From: Bradyrhizobium zhengyangense
Lineage (GTDB): Bacteria; Pseudomonadota; Alphaproteobacteria; Rhizobiales; Xanthobacteraceae
Direction of reading: 5' to 3'
Assembly: GCF_022012435.1 (NCBI RefSeq)
Contig: NZ_JAKLUA010000007.1
Location: 372,001-436,000 of the forward strand
DNA: 64,000 nt
Shown here: positions 1-6,738 of the stretch, piece by piece
Position numbering within the stretch: the stretch's first letter is position 1
Layout: each line of letters opens with the position of its first letter
The notes under the pieces: model-generated
The model's database searches: none
What the model saw: the letters and a program-made list of their open reading frames with translations, nothing else
What the model was told of the DNA's origin: nothing
Made by a program: the position numbers and the translations under genes

Positions 1-540
1 GATGCCGTCCTCGGCATGTTCGCCTCGATCACGCGGATCTCGGAGATCGAAACCCGCGCCCGCCGCAGCGCGTTTCGCCCACTCAATCTGGCCGAGATCG
101 CCGGCGAGGTCGTCGAGCTCTACGATGCTGCCGCCGAGCAGGTCGCAACGCGCCTGAGCCTTACTGGTGATCGCGAGGTCGCCGTGACAGGCGACCGCGA
201 CCTGCTGTTCGATGCCATCGCCAACCTCGTCGACAACGCCATCAAGCACGGCCGCCCTGGCGGAAAGGTGACGGTGATCTGCCATGGCGCCGACAGCGGC
301 GCCTCGATTACGATCGCGGACGATGGCGAGGGCATTCCGGCCGACCAGCGCGATCATGTGTTCAAGCGCTTCTACCGCCTCGAGCAGAGCCGCTACACCC
401 CGGGCAATGGCCTGGGTCTGAGCCTGGTCGCGGCCGTGGCCCGCCTCCATGGTGCCGAGATCGTATTGCATGACAATGATCCGGGCTTGAAGGTCCGGCT
501 CGACTTTCCTCCGCATCGGTCCGGCACCCAACTTGCATGA
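1..540 (+). CDS. Sensor histidine kinase, C-terminal part (5' end outside window)
   Basis: The frame is open from base 1, so the gene begins upstream of the window and about 180 C-terminal residues are visible. They form a GHKL (HATPase_c) ATP-binding domain. The N box (NLVDNAIKHG), G1 box (DDGEGIP), F box (FKRFYRLEQSR) and G2 box (GNGLGLSLV) are all present, followed by the usual end of the domain. The phospho-acceptor histidine and any sensor region lie outside the window. By family, it autophosphorylates and passes phosphate to a response regulator, whose gene may be upstream. It ends 29 bases before the preferred start of the next gene. Confidence 0.9.
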   Translation, partial: DAVLGMFASITRISEIETRARRSAFRPLNLAEIAGEVVELYDAAAEQVATRLSLTGDREVAVTGDRDLLFDAIANLVDNAIKHGRPGGKVTVICHGADSGASITIADDGEGIPADQRDHVFKRFYRLEQSRYTPGNGLGLSLVAAVARLHGAEIVLHDNDPGLKVRLDFPPHRSGTQLA

Positions 541-569
541 TCGCAAATGGATCGAGTGAAAGTTTTGCC

Positions 570-1811
570 ATGTCCCGCCCGCCAGATCTCGTCATTGCCA
601 ACGCCCGCCTGCGCAGCCGCGAGGTCGTCGACATCGCGATCACCGACGGCGTGATCACGGCGATCGGCGACCGGCTCGATCGGGCCGCGCAATCCGTCAT
701 CGATGCCAGAGGCGGCCTGGTGACGCCGGCATTCGTCAATCCGCATTTGCACCTCTGCAAAGTTTGGACCTTGCCGATGATGTCGGAGGCGGCGCTCGAG
801 GCCTATCAGGGTGGCGGCATGAGCGAGGCGGCGAAGGCAATCGAGCTCGCGGCAGCGGTCAAGAGCAAGTACGACGCGTCCTGGATCATTCCGAACGCAC
901 GGCGCGCGGTGGCGCTTGCGGCCCTCCACGGCAATCTCCACATACGTGCCTTCGCCGATGTCGATGCCAAGGCAAGGCTCGAGGGCGTCAAGGCGCTGCT
1001 CGCCATCCGGGAGGAGTTTCGTGACATCGTCGAGATCCAGGTGGTCGCGTTTCCACAGGATGGCCTGTTGCGCGAGCCCGGTGCCGACAGCCTGATGCGC
1101 GAGGCGATGGCATCACGGGCCGATGTCGTCGGCGGCATCCCCTGGATCGAAGCGAATGAAGCGGACATGCGTCGCCATATCGATTTCTGCTTCGACCTTG
1201 CCGCCGAGCATGGCGCCGACATCTCGATGCTGCTCGACGACGTCGGCGATGCCGATATGCGCACGCTCGACATGATGGCGCGTGCCATGATCGCGCGTGG
1301 CATGGAGGGCCGGGCGCTCGCCCATCATTGCCGCGCCATGGCGCTCTATCCCGAGAGCTATCTTCGCGAACTGATACCCCTGCTTGAGAAGGCGCGCGTC
1401 AGCGTCATCAGTGATCCCCACACCGCGCCGCTGCATGCGCGGGTCAAGGAGCTGCTCGGCGCCGGGATCAATGTGGGCCTCGGCCAGGACGATATTTCGG
1501 ACGCTTATTATCCGCTCGGCCGCAACAACATGCTGGAGGTGGCGTTCCTGGCCTCGCACTTGCTGTGGATGACGAAGAAGAGCGAGTTCGAGACGCTCTA
1601 CGACATGATCACGACGCGCGCCGCTATGGCGATTGGCCTCGAGCGTTACGGCCTCGGCCTCGGTTGCGCCGCCAATCTCGTCGTTCTCGACCAGGGCGAC
1701 GTCACTGAGGCATTGCGCTTTCATGCGCCGCCGCGCGTCGTCATCAGCCACGGCCGCGTTGTCGATACCGACCGCATGCGCGCGCTGGCGGAGGCGGCCG
1801 GTGTCCCCTGA
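570..1811 (+). CDS. Cytosine deaminase-like amidohydrolase
   Basis: 413-residue metal-dependent hydrolase of the amidohydrolase superfamily. The HxH metal pair is H59/H61 (NPHLHLCK). Later come a conserved histidine region (AHHCRAM) and the signature GLGQDDISDAYYPLGRNNM, which matches the CodA/cytosine deaminase subgroup. These enzymes deaminate cytosine or related heterocycles, or hydrolyse cyclic amides; the substrate here cannot be read from sequence. An ATG at 537 overlaps the kinase stop, but the ATG at 570 has a purine-rich GTGAAAG before it and begins at the normal family N-terminus, so 570 is preferred. Cytosine deaminase would feed uracil to the URC operon near 46-49 kb, but the genes are about 44 kb apart and the link is inference. 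Confidence 0.85.
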   Translation: MSRPPDLVIANARLRSREVVDIAITDGVITAIGDRLDRAAQSVIDARGGLVTPAFVNPHLHLCKVWTLPMMSEAALEAYQGGGMSEAAKAIELAAAVKSKYDASWIIPNARRAVALAALHGNLHIRAFADVDAKARLEGVKALLAIREEFRDIVEIQVVAFPQDGLLREPGADSLMREAMASRADVVGGIPWIEANEADMRRHIDFCFDLAAEHGADISMLLDDVGDADMRTLDMMARAMIARGMEGRALAHHCRAMALYPESYLRELIPLLEKARVSVISDPHTAPLHARVKELLGAGINVGLGQDDISDAYYPLGRNNMLEVAFLASHLLWMTKKSEFETLYDMITTRAAMAIGLERYGLGLGCAANLVVLDQGDVTEALRFHAPPRVVISHGRVVDTDRMRALAEAAGVP

Positions 1812-1821
1812 GGCGCGCTGC

Positions 1822-2193
1822 TCACAGCTCGATCACGCCGCGGCGCGCCGCATGCGCCACCGCATCGGTACGACCGGTCGCATCCAGCTTGTCGAGCAGC
1901 GAGCCGACGTGGAATTTCACGGTATGCACGGAAATATTGAGTTGACGTGCGATCATCTTGTTGGAGGCGCCTTCGGCCATCAGCGCCAGCACGTCGAGCT
2001 CGCGCTGCGTCAGCGCGATGTCCTCGGGCATGACGCGCGGATCGCGGGCGACGATCGTCGCAATGGCGGTCTCGCCGGGCGCAGCAAGACGAAGCCCCGC
2101 GACACTGCCGAGCAGCGTCGCGAGGCGGTCGGCCAGGGCTGGATCGTCGATCTCGAGCGTCAGCACGATGTCAGGCGTGGTGTCCGCGCTCAC
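1822..2193 (-). CDS. Small LuxR-type HTH transcription regulator
   Basis: 123 residues with a GTG start. The C-terminal 65 residues are a LuxR/FixJ-type helix-turn-helix (LTQRELDVLALMAEGASNKM, then HTVKFHVGSLLDKL). The N-terminal 50-60 residues are too short for a normal receiver domain. Its start overlaps the stop of the upstream HtrA-like gene by four bases (GTGA), indicating translational coupling. A regulator co-expressed with a predicted non-catalytic PDZ protein suggests signalling partners, but that is inference. It could also be a receiver-less remnant of a response regulator. Confidence 0.88.
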   Translation of the reverse strand: MSADTTPDIVLTLEIDDPALADRLATLLGSVAGLRLAAPGETAIATIVARDPRVMPEDIALTQRELDVLALMAEGASNKMIARQLNISVHTVKFHVGSLLDKLDATGRTDAVAHAARRGVIEL

Positions 2194-3056
2194 GCCTCGG
2201 GCCTCTCGCCGATCGTGACCCTGAAGCTCGCCGGTTCGCCGCCACGGCGGACCGCGACGTCGACCACCCGGCCGACGCTGGCAGGTCCCAGTGTCCGCAA
2301 CAGCGCGCGCACGCCGGAAAGCTTCTGGTCGTTGACCGCCACGATCACGTCGCCCTGGCGGATGCCGGCCGTGGCGGCGGGACCTGTCTTGTCGACATTC
2401 ATCACCATCGCACCGATGCCGTCATCGAGCCGCAGCGGCTGCAGGCCAAGCCCGAGATATCCCCGCGCGATGCGGCCACGCGTCTCGAGCTGGGCTGCGA
2501 CGCGCTCGATCGTCACGGTCGGGATCACCAGCACGCGCCGCGGTCCGAGCACGGCCATGCCGAAAGGCTCGCCCGAAGCATCGACAGCAAGGCCGCCCTC
2601 CTGGCTGGGCCGCAGGCGAACATCGAGCTCGATCCGCGCATCGATCTCGCCACCGCGCAAGGAGCGCCAGGCCTGGCCTGAGACGGACACCATGCCCAGC
2701 GCCGCACTCGGCGCATCCCTGTTGGTGGCGACCACGACGGACAGCGCACCGGAAGCAGGCACGGTCGTGGCCAGCTTGACCGGAGCGACGCTGGTATCAG
2801 CGCGCAGCAGGGCGATATCGGTCGTATGGTCGCGGCCGACGATCGAGGCGGAAACAGTGCTGCCGTCGGGAAGGCCGATCTGGACGTCGCCCTCGTCCGC
2901 CAGCGCCTCGTCGGCGGTGACGATCAAACCGGGCTTCCAGACGAAGCCGGTCGATCGGGAGCGATGCGAATGGACTGACACGACGGACGGCGCGATGCGG
3001 GCCACGACATCGGCGAGCGCTGATGACAGCGAGGTGAGAGGGGTGAGGTCGGTCAT
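2190..3056 (-). CDS. HtrA/DegP-like trypsin-fold PDZ protein, predicted inactive
   Basis: 288 residues with an HtrA-like trypsin fold (about 15-190) and one PDZ domain (about 195-280, YLGLGLQPLRL onward). The DegP His segment (IVTNNHVV) aligns with IVTADEAL, placing E50 at the His position. The Asp segment is kept (DHTTDIALL, D80). The Ser segment (GNSGGPLV) aligns with SQEGGLAV, placing E153 at the nucleophile. Two of the three catalytic residues are therefore missing while the fold and PDZ domain remain. No clear signal peptide is seen, so it may be cytoplasmic. AAGGAG lies upstream of the ATG. It is co-transcribed with the LuxR-type gene. A scaffold or sensor role is inferred. Confidence 0.85.
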   Translation of the reverse strand: MTDLTPLTSLSSALADVVARIAPSVVSVHSHRSRSTGFVWKPGLIVTADEALADEGDVQIGLPDGSTVSASIVGRDHTTDIALLRADTSVAPVKLATTVPASGALSVVVATNRDAPSAALGMVSVSGQAWRSLRGGEIDARIELDVRLRPSQEGGLAVDASGEPFGMAVLGPRRVLVIPTVTIERVAAQLETRGRIARGYLGLGLQPLRLDDGIGAMVMNVDKTGPAATAGIRQGDVIVAVNDQKLSGVRALLRTLGPASVGRVVDVAVRRGGEPASFRVTIGERPEA

Positions 3057-3107
3057 GGAAGGCTCCTTAAGCTGTCCTCAATCTGGTACCTCGCGAGCAA
3101 TTGCGAA

Positions 3108-3125
3108 ACTGGCCGGGTGGCCAGT
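3108..3125. promoter_or_regulatory. Inverted repeat in divergent promoter region
   Basis: ACTGGCC and GGCCAGT form perfect 7-bp arms around a 4-base centre. The repeat sits between the HtrA-like gene (minus) and the VOC gene (plus). It could be an operator or a small hairpin; no regulator is assigned. Confidence 0.35.
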
Positions 3126-3237
3126 CCTTATCTCGCCACGGCCGACGAACATGTGATTGGGAGCCCCTCACGGGAACGTGTAGCAATCTCCCAATTGCGC
3201 CTGACGGCCCCAAACGATTTTCAGCGAGCTCCGACCG

Positions 3238-4203
3238 ATGACCATCGACCTCACCCGCCGCACCCTGCTTCGACTCGCCGGCGCCAGCTCGCTCGCGATG
3301 GCTGCGGCCGGCGCGGCGCGCGCCGAGGGCAATCCGCAAGGCGGTGGGCCGACCTATGCCAGCCGCACGCCGATGCGGATCGGCATGGTGACGCTGCGGG
3401 TGAAGAATCTCGACAAGGTGGCCGATTACTACCGCGACGTGATCGGGCTCACCGTGATGGAGCGCTCCGGCAGCGCCGCGAAGCTCGGTACGGCCGGTAT
3501 CACGCTGCTGATGCTGGAAGCCCGTCCCGACGCCGCGATCGAGCCGCGCAATGCCGCCGGCCTCTATCACACCGCCTTCCTGATGCCGACGCGAAAAGAC
3601 CTCGCGCGCTGGTTGGTCCACGCCGCCTCGCATCGCGTGAAACTGTCGGGCTTTGCCGATCATCTCGTCAGCGAGTCCGTTTACCTCGACGACCCCGAAG
3701 GCAACGGCATTGAGGTCTATGCCGACCGCGATCCCTCGCAATGGCAGTGGAGCGAGGGCAGTGTGAAGATGGCGACCGACGAGCTCAATATTCCGGACCT
3801 GCTGTCGCTGACCAACACGCGCGTCAGTGATTATGCCAAGGCGCCGGACGGCCTGCGCGTCGGCCATATGCATTTGCGCGTCGGCGATCTCGCGCAGGCG
3901 CAGGGCTTTTACCACGGCGCTGTCGGCCTCGACCCGACCCGCAGCCGTGGCGGCGCCGCGTTCCTGTCGTCGGGCCGCTATCATCACCATCTCGGCATGA
4001 ATGTCTGGCAGAGCGAGGGCGCCGGCCAACGCGACGACGCCATGACGGGGCTCGACTGGTTCTCGCTGGTGACGGAGAAGCAGGACATCCTCGCCGCGCA
4101 GGAAGAGCGCCTGCGCAAGGGTGGTGCGCGCGTCGCGCAGCTGCCCGACGGCGTCGAGGCGATCGATCCCTGGGGCACACGGGTGCGGCTGCTGAAGGTG
4201 TAA
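3238..4203 (+). CDS. Tat-exported two-domain VOC (glyoxalase/extradiol dioxygenase-like) protein
   Basis: 321 residues. The N-terminus has a twin-arginine signal (TRRTLLRLAGASSLAMAAAG, R7-R8) with a likely AxA cleavage near residue 29. Two vicinal-oxygen-chelate modules follow. The first has RIGMVTLRVKNL, YHTAF and NGIEVYAD. The second has VGHMHLRVGDL, YHHHLGMNVW and DPWGTRVRLL. The layout resembles CatE-type catechol 2,3-dioxygenases. In the second module the usual final metal-ligand Glu is not obvious (RVRLL instead of an IEL-type end), so dioxygenase activity is uncertain. Export of a VOC enzyme by Tat is unusual and would fit loading of metal in the cytoplasm. No operon partner is evident. 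Confidence 0.82.
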   Translation: MTIDLTRRTLLRLAGASSLAMAAAGAARAEGNPQGGGPTYASRTPMRIGMVTLRVKNLDKVADYYRDVIGLTVMERSGSAAKLGTAGITLLMLEARPDAAIEPRNAAGLYHTAFLMPTRKDLARWLVHAASHRVKLSGFADHLVSESVYLDDPEGNGIEVYADRDPSQWQWSEGSVKMATDELNIPDLLSLTNTRVSDYAKAPDGLRVGHMHLRVGDLAQAQGFYHGAVGLDPTRSRGGAAFLSSGRYHHHLGMNVWQSEGAGQRDDAMTGLDWFSLVTEKQDILAAQEERLRKGGARVAQLPDGVEAIDPWGTRVRLLKV

Positions 4204-4346
4204 GCGGCCTGCTCAGAGCTCGCGATAGGCTCGCTCGCCGGTTTTTGGGCGCATGAACACGGCGATGAGCAGTTTCGGTTCATGGTCGCTGCGAAGAGGT
4301 GGACGGCGCGGGGGCGAACGACCCCCGCATCGTTAGTGATGGACGT

Positions 4347-4622
4347 TCAGCCGCGTGCCACCGGGTTGATCGAGACGTCGGCGCCGGCGTGCTTCTGTGC
4401 GGCCTGGAAACCGGCTGTGATGCCTTGCTCGACGGATTTGCGCACGTTTTCGTCGGTGATCTGTTTCGCCACGTTCGACACCGCCGCCAGGATCATCGCA
4501 TCCTGGAACAGGGCCGGGTAGTTGTGGGGATCGGGGCCTGGCTTGCCCCAGTTGATCGGGATCTGATAGATCGGCAGGAAGAAGCAATGCCGGTGGCCAC
4601 CGAAGTTGATGCAAATTTCCAT
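4347..4622 (-). CDS. Hypothetical small protein (91 aa)
   Basis: 91 residues with no recognised domain. It starts MEICINFGGH, contains a Pro/Asn-rich stretch (PINWGKPGPDPHNYP), then a helical half with FQDAMILAAVSNVAKQI and ends in NPVARG. It has no signal peptide or clear membrane helix. A strong GAGGAG lies 8 bases before the ATG, which supports a real gene in spite of its size. It is flanked by convergent and tandem genes of unrelated type. A perfect palindrome lies about 150 bases upstream and may control it. Confidence 0.6.
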   Translation of the reverse strand: MEICINFGGHRHCFFLPIYQIPINWGKPGPDPHNYPALFQDAMILAAVSNVAKQITDENVRKSVEQGITAGFQAAQKHAGADVSINPVARG

Positions 4623-4768
4623 GGCTTGACTCCTCGCTAAGGGATCGCTGCGCTCTCTGTCCGCAGCGTCTGCGACGCTAGACCCGCCTGCCGGAGTCCG
4701 ATGTGAAGTCGTTCACACCGAAAGGATGCATAAGATCGCGTCAAGTATTTTTGATTGTGAGCGCCGAG

Positions 4769-4787
4769 ACGTCAGTCTGACTGACGT
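4769..4787. promoter_or_regulatory. 19-bp perfect palindrome, likely repressor operator
   Basis: ACGTCAGTC-T-GACTGACGT is a perfect 9-bp inverted repeat with a one-base centre. It sits 20 bases beyond the stop of the outer-membrane-protein gene and about 150 bases upstream of the 91-residue gene. Size and symmetry fit a TetR-type operator; no TetR gene is nearby. Confidence 0.5.
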
Positions 4788-4807
4788 ACGCAGTCGTCAA
4801 TGATCGA

Positions 4808-5635
4808 TCAATGCCAAAGCCGCGGTCGCGCCGCCGTGCCAATGATGTTGTCCCAGCGGTAGGAATAGCCGATGCCGACGATGTAATCCGGCGAGTTTCG
4901 GTTGAGACCGAAGGCGAGATGAAAATCGATTTGCTCGGTCCGGTCTAGGAGATAGCCACCGCCGACATTGAGCAGCGCCGTGCTTGCGCCGCGCGTCGGG
5001 CTGTCGCTGACATATTCGGCGAACAGCGCCAGCTTCTCGCTAACCTTCCGCTCGACCACGAAGGTCGCTTCGGTGGTCTGGCGGTTGGTCAGATCCGATG
5101 GCCGGAAGAAGCTGGTGAACATGCCGCTGATGCCCCAGCCGCTGCCGAGCTCGTAGGACCAGGGGACTTGCAGATAGGGCTGAAAGCCTGCGCCTGTGAT
5201 CGCGGGTGTGCCGGTCGGCAGGCCGACGCCTGCTACCACCGAAAGGTTCGCCGGCAATCCGCTGACCTGCCATTTCACAGCGGGGGTGACATTGGTAAAG
5301 CCGGTGTCGACTGAGCCGGTCAGCCGTCCGACATGGCTCGGAATATCAACCAGCACTTCGAGGCAGGGCGCGATACCAAAACGGAGACGGCTGTTGCTGC
5401 CGTCAAAGCCTTTGCCGGCGCTCTGGCCTGATGTGTTGAGGCCATTCTCGATCTGGATACTGCCATCAGGCACGACCAGGCTGGAATTGGTCACATCAGG
5501 ACGGTCAGTCGCGATCTCGGATTGCGGCGAGGGGCATTCACCGGCTTCGGCCATGCACGGGCCCAGCGCGACGACGAGGAGGCCGACGCAGCACAACGAA
5601 AACCGCCAACGCTGCAGGACAAATCCCAAAACCAC
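4808..5635 (-). CDS. Outer-membrane transporter-like protein (phenol MetA-degradation family)
   Basis: About 275 residues: an N-terminal signal peptide (FSLCCVGLLVVALGPCMAEA), then a beta-strand-rich protein with alternating polar and apolar residues ending in VGIGYSYRWD. This matches the putative MetA-pathway outer-membrane channel family. The N-terminal motif ATDRPDVTNSSLVVPDGSIQIENG is typical of it. Members are annotated as transporters, but their substrates are mostly unproven. The start is uncertain: a TTG at 5671 extends the frame, while the GTG at 5635 follows GAAGAG and gives a cleaner signal peptide. No catabolic partner genes are adjacent. Confidence 0.72.
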   Translation of the reverse strand: MVLGFVLQRWRFSLCCVGLLVVALGPCMAEAGECPSPQSEIATDRPDVTNSSLVVPDGSIQIENGLNTSGQSAGKGFDGSNSRLRFGIAPCLEVLVDIPSHVGRLTGSVDTGFTNVTPAVKWQVSGLPANLSVVAGVGLPTGTPAITGAGFQPYLQVPWSYELGSGWGISGMFTSFFRPSDLTNRQTTEATFVVERKVSEKLALFAEYVSDSPTRGASTALLNVGGGYLLDRTEQIDFHLAFGLNRNSPDYIVGIGYSYRWDNIIGTAARPRLWH

Positions 5636-5747
5636 AAATACGCTCTTCGAACGCCGATCGCTTGCTGGCAATAAGACCCCATGCTAGCACGCGATGGACC
5701 GCGCGCCTGCCAGACTGGACTGAGCTTCCCCCGGATTTATTCCCGAC

Positions 5748-6623
5748 ATGACCGATTTTCGCGGCGTCTTCCCCTATCTCGTCTCGCCCGTTAGCGCTGA
5801 CGGCACGGTGAGGACTGCTGTGCTCGCAAGGCTCTGCGACGACCTGATCGGCGCCGGGGTGCACGGGCTGACGCCGCTGGGCTCGACCGGCGAGTTCGCC
5901 TATCTCAATGCCGCGCAGCGGATGGCAGTGGTGCAGACCACGATCGAGGCTGCAAAGGGCCGCGTGCCCGTAGTGGCAGGCGTCGCTTCCACTTCGACAG
6001 CCGATGCTGTGGCGCAGGCGCAGGCCTATCAAAAGCTTGGTGTCGACGGCATCCTGGCGATCCTCGAGGCGTATTTCCCGCTCAATGATGCCCAGGTCGA
6101 ATCCTATTTCCGCAGCATCGCTGATGCCGTGGACATTCCCGTCGTCATCTACACCAATCCGCAATTCCAGCGCTCGGACCTGACCCTCGACGTCATCGCG
6201 CGCCTCGCCGAGCATCCGCGCATCGGCTACATCAAGGACGCCTCGACCAACACCGGACGGCTGCTCTCGATCATGAATCGCTGCGGCGATTCCTTGCGCG
6301 TGTTCTCGGCCTCCGCCCATATCCCGGCCGCCGTGATGCTAATCGGCGGCCTCGGCTGGATGGCGGGACCTGCCTGCATCATCCCGCGCCAGAGCGTTGC
6401 GCTCTACGATCTCTGCCAGATGGGCCGCTGGGACGAGGCCATGGCACTGCAGCGCCGGCTGTGGCGCATCAACGAGGCCTTCGCCCGCTTCAATCTTGCG
6501 GCCTGCATCAAGGCTGGCCTTGCGATCCAGGGCTACGATGTCGGCGATCCCGTTCCGCCGCAGGCCTCGCTCACGGCCGATGCGCGCAAGGTGGTGGAGG
6601 CGGCGTTGCGAGAACTGACCTGA
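5748..6623 (+). CDS. DapA-family aldolase/lyase (dihydrodipicolinate synthase-like)
   Basis: 291-residue TIM-barrel protein of the DHDPS/N-acetylneuraminate lyase family. It starts FRGVFPYLVSPVSADGTV and has the GSTGEFAYL substrate-binding loop, the VIYTNPQF tyrosine region and the Schiff-base lysine in IGYIKDAS. The family condenses or cleaves pyruvate-type substrates through a lysine imine. The true DapA role (lysine synthesis) is not implied: no lysine genes are near, and catabolic paralogues are common in rhizobia. It stands alone between an outer-membrane-protein gene and a molybdenum hydroxylase gene. Confidence 0.85.
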   Translation: MTDFRGVFPYLVSPVSADGTVRTAVLARLCDDLIGAGVHGLTPLGSTGEFAYLNAAQRMAVVQTTIEAAKGRVPVVAGVASTSTADAVAQAQAYQKLGVDGILAILEAYFPLNDAQVESYFRSIADAVDIPVVIYTNPQFQRSDLTLDVIARLAEHPRIGYIKDASTNTGRLLSIMNRCGDSLRVFSASAHIPAAVMLIGGLGWMAGPACIIPRQSVALYDLCQMGRWDEAMALQRRLWRINEAFARFNLAACIKAGLAIQGYDVGDPVPPQASLTADARKVVEAALRELT

Positions 6624-6738
6624 TCGTCATTCCGGGCATGACGAAATCGAAGGCACCCAGGACGAAACCGCCGCTGGTCTGACCTCAATTGGTCCGCTAA
6701 AAGGCAGCCCGCATTTAAGATCTCGAGGACCCTACGGA

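Noticed and set aside
1633..3156. 507-residue plus-strand frame across the LuxR and HtrA-like genes
   Set aside because: It is Ser/Arg/Thr-rich low complexity with no family match, while the minus-strand genes have domains and ribosome sites.
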